Source of the DNA: an uncultured Clostridia bacterium | GTDB lineage: Bacteria; Bacillota; Clostridia; UBA1381 | NCBI GenBank assembly: GCA_934462715.1 | Contig: CAKSIJ010000021.1 | Location: 1-43,915 of the forward strand | DNA length: 43,915 nucleotides | Direction of reading: 5' to 3' | Shown here: positions 7,429 through 14,482 of the stretch, one piece after another | How the letters are laid out: every line of letters starts with the position of its first letter | How positions within the stretch are numbered: position 1 is the first letter of the stretch | Position numbers and translations under genes: made by a program | The notes under the pieces: model-generated | The model's database searches: none | What the model saw: the letters and a program-made list of their open reading frames with translations, nothing else | Told to the model about the DNA's origin: nothing

Positions 7429-9051
7429 TTATTTGTTCTCCGAATATTCCTTCGCAGCTTTAATAAACGATGCAAACAATGGATGCGGACGGTTCGGGCG
7501 CGACTTAAATTCCGGGTGGAACTGTACGCCGAGATGCCAGCTGTTAGCAGGTACTTCAACCATTTCAACCAGTCTGTCATCGGGCGACTGACCGCAGATA
7601 ACAAGACCGCTGTCAAGATACTTTTGTCTGTAAATATTATTAAACTCATAACGGTGACGGTGTCTTTCATAAATCAGATCACTGTTATAAATCTGCTGTC
7701 CGAGTGTATCGGCAGTCAGCTTACACGGATATAGACCCAATCTCATAGTACCGCCCAAGTCCTCAACGTCCTGCTGTTCGGGCATAAGGTCGATAACGGG
7801 ATATGATGTGTTCGGGTTGATTTCTGTGCTGTTGGCGTCTTTGAAGCCGAGAACGTTTCTTGCGTACTCAATAACCGCAATCTGCATACCCAGGCATATT
7901 CCGAAATACGGAATGTTATTTTCTCTTGCGTATTGTGCGGCATAAATCATGCCCTCGATACCTCTGTCACCAAATCCTCCGGGAACGATGATACCGTCTG
8001 AATCCTTCAGATATTCTTCGGCATTATCGGCGGTGATTTCCTCCGAATTTACCCAGTTGATGTTAACATTGGTATAGTTCTCGATTCCGCCGTGCTTCAG
8101 CGATTCAACTATACTTATATATGCGTCATGAAGCGCAACGTATTTTCCGACCAAAGAAATCGTAACAGTCTTGTCCTCGTCTTTCATAAGATCTTTAACA
8201 ACGTTTACCATGTGAGTCCAATCGTCAAGAACAGGTGTTCTGTCATCAAGTCCCAGACGCTTGCAGACCATCTTTCCGAGTCCCTCATATTCAAGCGCAA
8301 GCGGAACTTCATATAATGTATCAAGGTCAAGATTCGGAATTACAAATTCCTCCGGAATGTTGCAGAACAAGCCTATTTTTGCCGCAAGACCGGGTTCTAA
8401 CGGTTTTTCTGTTCTCAAAACTATCATATCGGGCTGAATACCAAGACTCAAAAGCTCCTTAACGCTGTGCTGAGTAGGCTTTGACTTCTGCTCGCCCGAG
8501 GTTGTTATACACGGTACAAGCGTTAAATGTATGTACATACAATTCTCTTTACCGACCTCTGTTGATACCTGTCTGATTGCTTCAAGGTAAGGAGTGCTTT
8601 CAATATCTCCGACAGTACCGCCAATTTCGGTGATAACAATATCTGTCTGCTGTTCTCTCGCAACTCTGTAAACTCTCGATTTTATTTCATTTGTAATGTG
8701 CGGAATAACCTGCACGGTCTTTCCCTCGTAGTCGCCTCTGCGTTCCTTTGTGATTACCGACCAGTAAATTTTACCGGTTGTAACATTTGAGTTTATGCTG
8801 AGGTTTTCATCGATGAAACGCTCGTAGTGTCCTAAGTCAAGGTCTGTTTCCGCACCGTCGTCGGTAACGAAAACCTCACCGTGCTGATACGGACTCATCG
8901 TTCCCGGATCCATATTGATATAGGGATCAAATTTCTGCATTGTAACATTATAACCTCTTGCCTTGAGCAATCTGCCCAGCGACGCTGCCGTGATACCCTT
9001 TCCAAGACCCGAAACAACTCCGCCTGTCACAAAAATGTACTTTGTATTCAT
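7429..9051 (-). CDS. pyrG: CTP synthase
   Basis: 540 aa, normal full length. The N-terminal synthetase domain begins KYIFVTGGVVSGLGKGIT (P-loop, Lys and Gly of the ATP site) and carries the DPYINMDPGTMSPYQHGEVF segment. The C-terminal class-I glutamine amidotransferase domain has the nucleophile Cys in GICLGMQ and the His-Glu pair in VQFHPEFKSRP. It converts UTP to CTP using ATP and glutamine in the cytoplasm. It stands alone, 115 bp after the aminotransferase gene. The short upstream AT-rich stretch has no clear regulatory pyrimidine-run motif that I could identify, so regulation is open. Confidence 0.98.
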   Translation of the reverse strand: MNTKYIFVTGGVVSGLGKGITAASLGRLLKARGYNVTMQKFDPYINMDPGTMSPYQHGEVFVTDDGAETDLDLGHYERFIDENLSINSNVTTGKIYWSVITKERRGDYEGKTVQVIPHITNEIKSRVYRVAREQQTDIVITEIGGTVGDIESTPYLEAIRQVSTEVGKENCMYIHLTLVPCITTSGEQKSKPTQHSVKELLSLGIQPDMIVLRTEKPLEPGLAAKIGLFCNIPEEFVIPNLDLDTLYEVPLALEYEGLGKMVCKRLGLDDRTPVLDDWTHMVNVVKDLMKDEDKTVTISLVGKYVALHDAYISIVESLKHGGIENYTNVNINWVNSEEITADNAEEYLKDSDGIIVPGGFGDRGIEGMIYAAQYARENNIPYFGICLGMQIAVIEYARNVLGFKDANSTEINPNTSYPVIDLMPEQQDVEDLGGTMRLGLYPCKLTADTLGQQIYNSDLIYERHRHRYEFNNIYRQKYLDSGLVICGQSPDDRLVEMVEVPANSWHLGVQFHPEFKSRPNRPHPLFASFIKAAKEYSENK

Positions 9052-9166
9052 TCCTATTCTCCTTGTATTTTTCTTTTTATGGGCAATTACAAACGCAAAA
9101 ATTCACAACCGCCCATTTTATTTTTTTCTTTGCGTTTTTATTATTCAGCCGTTATTAAAAAACGCG

Positions 9167-10342
9167 CTACTTTCTATGCCGTTCTACAAATTCCGATATT
9201 CTGTTGAGTGCTTCTCCGATATTTTTTACCGAATAAGCATATGAGCAGCGAATAAATCCCTCTCCGGAAGATCCGAATGCATTTCCCGGAACAACCGCAA
9301 CCTTTTCCTCGTCAAGAAGCTTCCGGCAAAATTCCTCACTTGTCATACCGAGCGATTTAATGCACGGGAAAACATAAAAAGCTCCCTGTGGCTCGAAGCA
9401 TGAAAGTCCCATTTTATGAAAGCCCTCAAGAATAAATCTTCTTCTGTTGTTGTATTCTCTTCTCATTTCCTCAACATCTCTGTCACAGTTTTTCAGAGCC
9501 TCTATTGCGGCAAACTGGCTTGTTGTCGGTGAGGACATAATTCCGTACTGGTGAACCTTTGTCATCGCCTTTATTATCGGAGCAGGGCCCATGGCATATC
9601 CCAAACGCCAGCCCGTCATAGCAAAGGTCTTTGAAAATCCGTTTATCACAACCGTGCGTTCCCTCATATCATCAAGAGAAGCAATCGTTGTATGGCCTTG
9701 TTCATCATAGCAAAGCTCGCTGTAAATTTCATCAGAAAGAACCATAATATCGGTATCTCTCAGAACTTCTGCAATTGCTTCAAGCTCCTCTCTTGTCATA
9801 ATCGCACCCGTCGGATTGTTCGGGTAAGGAAGTATCAAAAGCTTTGTTCTCGGGGTTATCTTCTCCTTTAACTGCTCCGGTGTAAGCTTGAAGTTATTTT
9901 CTTCCTTTGTTTCAATAGCAACCGGCACACCGTGTGCAAGCACGGTACACGGTTTGTAGCAGACAAAGCTCGGCTCGGGAATGAGCACCTCATCGCCGTC
10001 GCTCACAAGGCATCTTATCATAAGATCAATCGCTTCGCTTCCTCCGACCGTAACCAAAACCTCTCTTTTAGGATCATAGGAAACATGATATTTTCTTTTG
10101 GTGTAATTGCATATTTCTTCTCTCAGCTCCATAAGTCCGGCATTTGCGGTATAGTGCGTTTCGCCCTTTTCAAGCGAATAAATACCGGCTTCTCTGATTG
10201 ACCACGGAGTGCAGAAATCAGGCTCGCCCACACCCAAAGAAATCGCATCGCTCATAGTTGCAACCAAATCAAAAAACTTTCTTATTCCCGACGGGGGAAT
10301 TGTCTTAACTCTGTCTATCAATAAATTATCATAATTAATCAT
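9167..10342 (-). CDS. PLP-dependent class I/II aminotransferase
   Basis: 391 aa, typical of aspartate-aminotransferase fold type I. Visible are the N-terminal LGVGEPDF, the YTANAGLMELREEI segment, PYPNNPTGA (substrate-binding Asn), DEIYSELCY (PLP-contacting Asp and Tyr), the Schiff-base lysine in NGFSKTFAMTGWRLGY and the C-terminal Arg region in EGFIRCSYA. The amino acid used is not readable from sequence; relatives act on aromatic, aspartate or alanine-type substrates. Its ATG overlaps the stop of the Lrp-type regulator gene by 4 bases (ATGA), so the two are translationally coupled, a pairing common in Clostridia. Confidence 0.92.
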   Translation of the reverse strand: MINYDNLLIDRVKTIPPSGIRKFFDLVATMSDAISLGVGEPDFCTPWSIREAGIYSLEKGETHYTANAGLMELREEICNYTKRKYHVSYDPKREVLVTVGGSEAIDLMIRCLVSDGDEVLIPEPSFVCYKPCTVLAHGVPVAIETKEENNFKLTPEQLKEKITPRTKLLILPYPNNPTGAIMTREELEAIAEVLRDTDIMVLSDEIYSELCYDEQGHTTIASLDDMRERTVVINGFSKTFAMTGWRLGYAMGPAPIIKAMTKVHQYGIMSSPTTSQFAAIEALKNCDRDVEEMRREYNNRRRFILEGFHKMGLSCFEPQGAFYVFPCIKSLGMTSEEFCRKLLDEEKVAVVPGNAFGSSGEGFIRCSYAYSVKNIGEALNRISEFVERHRK

Positions 10343-10830
10343 AACGTTATCACCTGTCTTGTGTCCTTTTCATCATCATAAAAAATCAATCCGTCGTCTT
10401 TATACTTTTTAAGTACAAAATGTGTTGCCGTGCTGATCACCGATTCCATCGGCGCCAGCTTCTGGGCGACAAACAATGCAACCTCTTTCATTGATTTTCC
10501 CTCAATAATGACGCAAAGGTCATAAGCACCGGACATTAAATAAAGAGAATTAACCTGCGGATATTTGTAAATGCGTTCTGCGACCTTATCATAACCCTCG
10601 CCTCTCTGCGGCGTGATTCTAAGCTCTATCAGCGCATTGACAAGCTCGGTATCGGTCATATCCCAGTTAATCATAGTCTTATATCCAACTATAATATTAT
10701 CCTTTTCAAGACCGGCAATTATCGCATTAACCTCTTCTTCTGTCTTTCCCACCATTCCGGCAATTTCTTCTCTCGAAATCATCGGACCGTTTTTTTCCAG
10801 TATTTCCAGAATATCAATCGAATCGCTCAT
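10339..10830 (-). CDS. Lrp/AsnC family transcriptional regulator
   Basis: 163 aa. The N-terminal winged helix-turn-helix (about residues 5-55, with IDILEILEKNGPMISREEIAG) is followed by a RAM/AsnC ligand-binding domain (about 70-145, with INSLYLMSGAYDLCVIIEG-like spacing). Members bind amino acids and usually control nearby amino-acid genes and themselves. The overlap with the aminotransferase gene suggests that the aminotransferase substrate or product is the ligand. A palindrome at 10864-10886 lies 34 bases upstream of the start and could be its own operator. Confidence 0.9.
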   Translation of the reverse strand: MSDSIDILEILEKNGPMISREEIAGMVGKTEEEVNAIIAGLEKDNIIVGYKTMINWDMTDTELVNALIELRITPQRGEGYDKVAERIYKYPQVNSLYLMSGAYDLCVIIEGKSMKEVALFVAQKLAPMESVISTATHFVLKKYKDDGLIFYDDEKDTRQVITL

Positions 10831-10863
10831 ATCAGTTTTCCTTTCTAAAGCATATTTTTGCGC

Positions 10864-10886
10864 ATTTTACCGCCGTACGGTAAAAT
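10864..10886. promoter_or_regulatory. Palindrome upstream of the Lrp gene
   Basis: The arms ATTTTACCG (10864-10872) and CGGTAAAAT (10878-10886) are separated by 5 bases. Candidate operator for the Lrp protein. Its minus-strand bases CCGTACGGCGGTAAAATG also resemble the right end of the intergenic repeat, so it may be a decayed copy instead. Confidence 0.45.
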
Positions 10887-11218
10887 TCCCCTGCAAATTG
10901 TTCCCATATATCAGCATATGCGAGCTGCAAAAAATTATTATTCATTTTATTATACTACATATTACAAAAAATTTCTATACCTTTTCACAATTTTCTTAAA
11001 AAAAATATTACAAAAAATTCATGATTTTTTTGTAAATTTATAGGCAATGAATAAAAAAAGCATAAAAAATCACAAAATTGCCGCAAACAATCAAATCATA
11101 ACGGCTCATATTACGGCAAAATAAACTAACTGAATCAAACGTGTCGGCAATATGCTGTCAAACCGCAGCGCCAAACATTATTTTTTATTATTTTTTAACA
11201 AAAATATACTCTGCACAA

Positions 11219-11247
11219 TTGACTTTACTTAATTATTGGTGTATAAT
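11219..11247 (+). promoter_or_regulatory. Promoter of the rpsF-ssb-rpsR operon
   Basis: TTGACT (11219-11224), 17-base spacer, TATAAT (11242-11247). This near-consensus sigma-A promoter leaves a leader of about 95 bases. The stretch 10890-11218 upstream is A+T-rich and I see no gene in it. Confidence 0.85.
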
Positions 11248-11281
11248 AACAAAGCTGATTTGTTTAATCGGCAAAATATTG

Positions 11282-11350
11282 TCCGCTGTGTGGCGGATAA
11301 TCCTTGCCCGGAGCGATTCCGGGACATAAGTCCATAAGGAGGTGTTTTAA
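11282..11350 (+). ncRNA. Structured 5' leader of rpsF (candidate S6:S18 autoregulatory leader)
   Basis: Two hairpins precede the gene: TCCGC/GCGGA (11282-11286 with 11293-11297) and CCCGGA/TCCGGG (11307-11312 with 11318-11323), then AAGGAGG. In many bacteria a CCG-containing leader of this operon binds the S6-S18 protein complex and represses translation. Position and general shape fit; I did not verify the family consensus. The first hairpin also resembles the right-end hairpin of the dispersed repeat. Confidence 0.45.
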
Positions 11351-11653
11351 ATGGCTGAAAAACTACTTAACAGCTACGAAACAATTTTTATTATCGACGC
11401 AGGTGTTGACGAAGAAACAAGAACTGCTTTGCAGGAAAAGTTCACTTCATTGATCGCTGCTAACGGTACTGTTGAGGCTGTTGACGAATGGGGCAAGAGA
11501 AGACTTGCTTACGAAATCAACGACAGAACAGAGGGTTACTATATCCTCGTTGACTTCAAGGCTGCGCCCGAGTTCCCGAAGGAGCTGGACAGACAGTACA
11601 GAATCACAGACGGTATTTTGAGAACCATTATTATCCGCAAGGAAGACAAATAA
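11351..11653 (+). CDS. rpsF: Small ribosomal subunit protein bS6
   Basis: 100 aa, normal length. It starts after AAGGAGGTG and has the S6 ferredoxin-like fold pattern: YETIFIIDAG at the start, then VDEWGKRRLAYEI and the closing YRITDGILRTIIIR. S6 binds 16S rRNA in the 30S platform together with S18, whose gene is in this operon. ssb follows 26 bp later. It begins the classic rpsF-ssb-rpsR operon, led by a strong promoter and a structured leader. Confidence 0.97.
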   Translation: MAEKLLNSYETIFIIDAGVDEETRTALQEKFTSLIAANGTVEAVDEWGKRRLAYEINDRTEGYYILVDFKAAPEFPKELDRQYRITDGILRTIIIRKEDK

Positions 11654-11679
11654 TGGGCTTAAGGAAAGTGGTGTAGAAT

Positions 11680-12153
11680 ATGAACAAAGTAATTTTAATG
11701 GGCAGACTTACCCGTGATCCGGAATTACAGACAACGCCGCAGGGTACGCCTGTTTGCAGATTTTCCATTGCCGTTGACAGAAGATTCTCAGGAAAGGACG
11801 GTCAAAGACAGGCTGATTTTATCAGCTGTACGGCTTGGCGTCAGACTGCCGAATTTATCGCAAGATGGTTTAGAAAAGGCGGAATGATTGCCGTTGTCGG
11901 AAGCATTCAGACTCGTTCATGGGACGACAAGGACGGTAAAAAGCAATTTGCTACCGATGTTATTATCGATGAAGCATATTTCACAGGTTCAAAAGCCGAT
12001 TCAAACGGCAGCTCGGTATCCGCTGCAAATAACAATTATTCGCAGCCGCAGCCTGCCGCAGGAAATTCAAACGACGCTTCTGCTCCGTTTGACGATTTCG
12101 ACTCAATGGGCTTTGCTGCAATAGGCGGTTCAGAAGACGATTTACCGTTTTAA
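11680..12153 (+). CDS. ssb: Single-stranded DNA-binding protein
   Basis: 157 aa. The N-terminal OB fold (about residues 1-105) begins MNKVILMGRLTRDPELQTTP and includes FISCTAWRQTAEFI. A Gln/Asn/Ser/Pro-rich flexible linker follows (about 110-145). The acidic tail ends EDDLPF, the partner-binding tip of replicative SSBs. The protein coats single-stranded DNA in replication, recombination and repair. Placement between rpsF and rpsR is the standard Firmicute arrangement, which supports this being the housekeeping copy. Confidence 0.97.
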   Translation: MNKVILMGRLTRDPELQTTPQGTPVCRFSIAVDRRFSGKDGQRQADFISCTAWRQTAEFIARWFRKGGMIAVVGSIQTRSWDDKDGKKQFATDVIIDEAYFTGSKADSNGSSVSAANNNYSQPQPAAGNSNDASAPFDDFDSMGFAAIGGSEDDLPF

Positions 12154-12189
12154 CCGAATTAATAAAAATTGTAAAAGGAGGTTTTTTAA

Positions 12190-12435
12190 ATGCCTGAAAA
12201 GAATGAAAAGCCGGTTAGAGCAAGACGCTCTAAGAAAAAGGTTTGCGTATTTTGCGTAGATAAGGTTGCTTCTATAGATTATAAGGATACAGCCAAGCTC
12301 AGAAGATATATCACAGAACGCGGTAAGATCGTTCCGAGACGTATCAGCGGTAACTGCGCAAAGCATCAGAGACAGCTTACCGAGGCTATCAAAAGAGCAA
12401 GACAGATTGCTTTATTGCCTTTCGTTGCTGAATAA
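12190..12435 (+). CDS. rpsR: Small ribosomal subunit protein bS18
   Basis: 81 aa. AAAGGAGG precedes the ATG. A basic N-terminus (RARRSKKKV) is followed by the S18 core, including DYKDTAKLRRYITERGKI, PRRISGNCAKHQRQL and the closing IALLPF. Two cysteines near the N-terminus (VCVFC) and another in NCAKH match the zinc-binding type of S18 found in many Firmicutes; the fourth ligand may be the following His. It partners with S6 in the 30S platform and closes the operon before a strong terminator. Confidence 0.96.
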   Translation: MPEKNEKPVRARRSKKKVCVFCVDKVASIDYKDTAKLRRYITERGKIVPRRISGNCAKHQRQLTEAIKRARQIALLPFVAE

Positions 12436-12448
12436 TTTATGCATATCA

Positions 12449-12478
12449 TGTCCCGTTGAAAAACGGGACATTTTTTTT
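12449..12478 (+). terminator. Terminator of the rpsF operon
   Basis: The stem TGTCCCGTT/AACGGGACA with a GAAA tetraloop is followed by eight T. A textbook intrinsic terminator. Confidence 0.95.
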
Positions 12479-12545
12479 GCGTAAAATTCTATAGCTATGC
12501 ACTATGATATACGAACTCATTTTTAGCTAAGTAAAAAAAACAGTT

Positions 12546-12564
12546 TATCAACCATCGGTTGATA
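12546..12564. promoter_or_regulatory. Palindrome upstream of the HTH-serine dehydratase promoter
   Basis: The arms TATCAACC and GGTTGATA are separated by 3 bases, and the second arm ends 19 bases upstream of the -35 box. It is a candidate operator for the helix-turn-helix of the downstream fusion. It is also flanked by runs of A and T, so it could instead be a second, tight-loop terminator. Confidence 0.5.
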
Positions 12565-12583
12565 TTTTTTTTATTAAAAAGTC

Positions 12584-12613
12584 TTGATTGTTCCGACTAA
12601 AATTTGGTATAAT
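12584..12613 (+). promoter_or_regulatory. Promoter of the HTH-serine dehydratase gene
   Basis: TTGATT (12584-12589), 18-base spacer, TATAAT (12608-12613), 41 bases before the ATG. This independent promoter and the terminator at 12449 separate the gene from the ribosomal operon. Confidence 0.75.
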
Positions 12614-12654
12614 AAGTAAAAACACATATAGTCCTCAGAAAGGCTTTACCGATT

Positions 12655-14097
12655 ATGAATTATTCCGAAAAAATACTGTATCAAAGAAAAAAACATGGCT
12701 TATCTCAAAAATACGTCGCCGAAAAGCTGAATATAACGGATCGTGCCGTATCTAAATGGGAACAGGGAATATCGTCGCCGTCCGCTGAAAACTATTATCG
12801 TCTTGCGAAAATTTTCGGTGTACCGATGGAATATTTCTTTGAAAACGAACCTAAAAGCAACAGCACCGTCAAGAGCAGACCCACAGGAATGAAAAGTCTG
12901 AGGGATTTGTATAAGGTTGGTTTGGGACCGTCAAGCTCACATACTATGGGACCGGAGGCTGCCTGTAAATATTTCAAAAGCAAAAACAGCGACGCGGACG
13001 AATTTAAAGTGATTTTATACGGCTCGCTTGCCAAAACCGGAATCGGACACGGAACGGACAGAGTTATCAAAAAGACCTTAGGCAATGTCAAATCGACCAT
13101 TGAGTTCAATTATGATGAAGCGTATATACCGCACCCCAACACTATGGATATGCTTGCATACAAGAACGGAAAGGAAACCGACAGAGCAAGAATCATGAGC
13201 GTGGGTGGCGGCAAGATAAGCATTGAGGGACACGCAGAAGCAGAATTGCCCGAAATATATCCTCACACTTTATTTTCGAAAATAGTTGAATACTGCAAGC
13301 ACAACGGGCTTTCGTTATGGCAGTATGTATTAAAATTCGAAGGCTCTGAAATAAAAGAGTATTTGAAATATATATGGCAAACCATGAAATCATGCATTTC
13401 TGACGGACTTGAAGCAGATGGCATACTCCCCGGAGGTCTGGGCGTCAGCAAAAAAGCAAAATACCTTTATTCACAGCGCCACATAGACGAAACTCAGCAG
13501 ACAAGAGAAAACAGAATGGTATGTTCATATGCATATGCGGTAAGCGAGGAAAATGCAAGCGGAAACGCGGTTGTCACCGCACCTACCTGCGGCTCTGCCG
13601 GAGTAGTCCCGGCAGTACTTTATTATCAGCAACAGAAAAGAAATTTCAGCGATGACGATATAATAAGAGCATTGGGAGTCGGCGGAATAATCGGCAATCT
13701 TATAAAAACAAACGCTTCAATTTCGGGTGCGGAATGTGGCTGTCAGGCAGAAATCGGCAGTGCCTGCGCAATGGCTTCAGCAATGCTCGGTGAGCTGTTG
13801 CAGCTTAATATCGGTCAGATTGAATACGCCGCCGAAATCGCAATCGAACACCACCTCGGTCTTACCTGTGACCCGATATGCGGTCTTGTTCAGATCCCGT
13901 GCATTGAAAGAAACGCAGTTGCGGCAATGAGGGCGATAAACTCGGTTAACCTTTCCAACTTCCTGTATACAACGAGAAAAATTTCTCTTGACAAGGTTAT
14001 CGTTACCATGAAAGAAACAGGTATGGATTTGCGAAGTCAGTACAGAGAAACAAGTGAAGGCGGACTTGCCAAAACATGGCTTGAAAAAGAAAGATAA
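12655..14097 (+). CDS. XRE helix-turn-helix fused to single-chain L-serine dehydratase
   Basis: 480 aa. Residues about 5-62 are a Cro/C1-type helix-turn-helix (LSQKYVAEKLNITDRAVSKW). A linker of about 15 residues leads into a complete type I L-serine ammonia-lyase. Its beta part starts SLRDLYKVGLGPSSSHTMGP and includes SVGGGKI. Its alpha part carries the cluster cysteines in GAECGCQAEIGSACAMA, TCDPICGLVQIP and PCIERN, and the terminal YRETSEGGLA. The enzyme part resembles Escherichia coli SdaA throughout and would deaminate L-serine to pyruvate with a 4Fe-4S cluster. No stop or frameshift separates the domains. The fusion suggests a serine- or redox-sensing regulator, or an enzyme controlled by DNA binding; that is inference. 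sdaA-like, but I give no symbol because of the fusion. Confidence 0.9.
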   Translation: MNYSEKILYQRKKHGLSQKYVAEKLNITDRAVSKWEQGISSPSAENYYRLAKIFGVPMEYFFENEPKSNSTVKSRPTGMKSLRDLYKVGLGPSSSHTMGPEAACKYFKSKNSDADEFKVILYGSLAKTGIGHGTDRVIKKTLGNVKSTIEFNYDEAYIPHPNTMDMLAYKNGKETDRARIMSVGGGKISIEGHAEAELPEIYPHTLFSKIVEYCKHNGLSLWQYVLKFEGSEIKEYLKYIWQTMKSCISDGLEADGILPGGLGVSKKAKYLYSQRHIDETQQTRENRMVCSYAYAVSEENASGNAVVTAPTCGSAGVVPAVLYYQQQKRNFSDDDIIRALGVGGIIGNLIKTNASISGAECGCQAEIGSACAMASAMLGELLQLNIGQIEYAAEIAIEHHLGLTCDPICGLVQIPCIERNAVAAMRAINSVNLSNFLYTTRKISLDKVIVTMKETGMDLRSQYRETSEGGLAKTWLEKER

Positions 14098-14107
14098 ACA
14101 CTTATAT

Positions 14108-14137
14108 ACGGGGCATGGCTTATGCCTCGTTTTTTTT
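14108..14137 (+). terminator. Terminator of the HTH-serine dehydratase gene
   Basis: The arms ACGGGGCAT and ATGCCTCGT (one G-U pair) enclose a 5-base loop, followed by seven T. It overlaps the last codons of the convergent small XRE gene. Confidence 0.85.
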
Positions 14138-14383
14138 ATCCTCCTGTGACAACAGCTCGTCGTAGCTTACCTTTAAAACACATGAAAGCGCAATTATCTC
14201 AATATCGGTCACAAACCTTTTACCACATTCAATCCGCTGAATTGCATTTTTATCAACATCAAGCCCTGCAAGCTGCAAACGGTCTGCCAGTTCTCGCTGT
14301 GAAATTTTTAATAATATTCGATATTTTGCTACATTTTTACCACAAACATTATTTAATCCCGTTTCTGATTTGTTAATAAACAC
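14120..14383 (-). CDS. Small XRE family transcriptional regulator
   Basis: 87 aa. AAAGGAG lies 6 bases before the ATG. A single Cro/C1-type helix-turn-helix occupies residues about 16-75 (YRILLKISQRELADRLQ, then IQRIECGKRFVTDIEI). There is no extra effector domain, so it probably acts as a dimer on a nearby operator. It is convergent with the HTH-serine dehydratase gene, and its last codons overlap that gene's terminator. Immediately upstream is repeat copy B. Targets are unknown. Confidence 0.85.
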   Translation of the reverse strand: MFINKSETGLNNVCGKNVAKYRILLKISQRELADRLQLAGLDVDKNAIQRIECGKRFVTDIEIIALSCVLKVSYDELLSQEDKKNEA

Positions 14384-14390
14384 ATTTTTT

Positions 14391-14482
14391 CTCCTTTTTT
14401 GACATTTTTTCCTACGTGCAGTCGTATGTTTATACTTCAGGCACGGAAAAAGTGCGAGATGCGCAGCTTATTTTTTGTGTCA
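14391..14482 (-). repeat. Intergenic repeat copy B (between vanY-like and small XRE genes)
   Basis: Minus strand. It begins in the stop codon of the VanY-like gene with ACACAAAAAATAAGC, then TGCGCATCTCGCAC and GAAGTATAAACATACG, as in copy A. The right-hand hairpin end is missing or replaced, and the ribosome-binding site of the XRE gene follows directly. Confidence 0.68.

Noticed and set aside
7317..7670. A 117-codon minus-strand frame through the end of pyrG.
   Set aside because: Shadow of pyrG; its tail lies in the intergenic repeat.
9052..9166. Sequence before pyrG containing GGTTGTGAATTTTTGCG, partly like repeat copy F.
   Set aside because: The match is short and lacks the hairpin end and the left core; not enough to call a copy.
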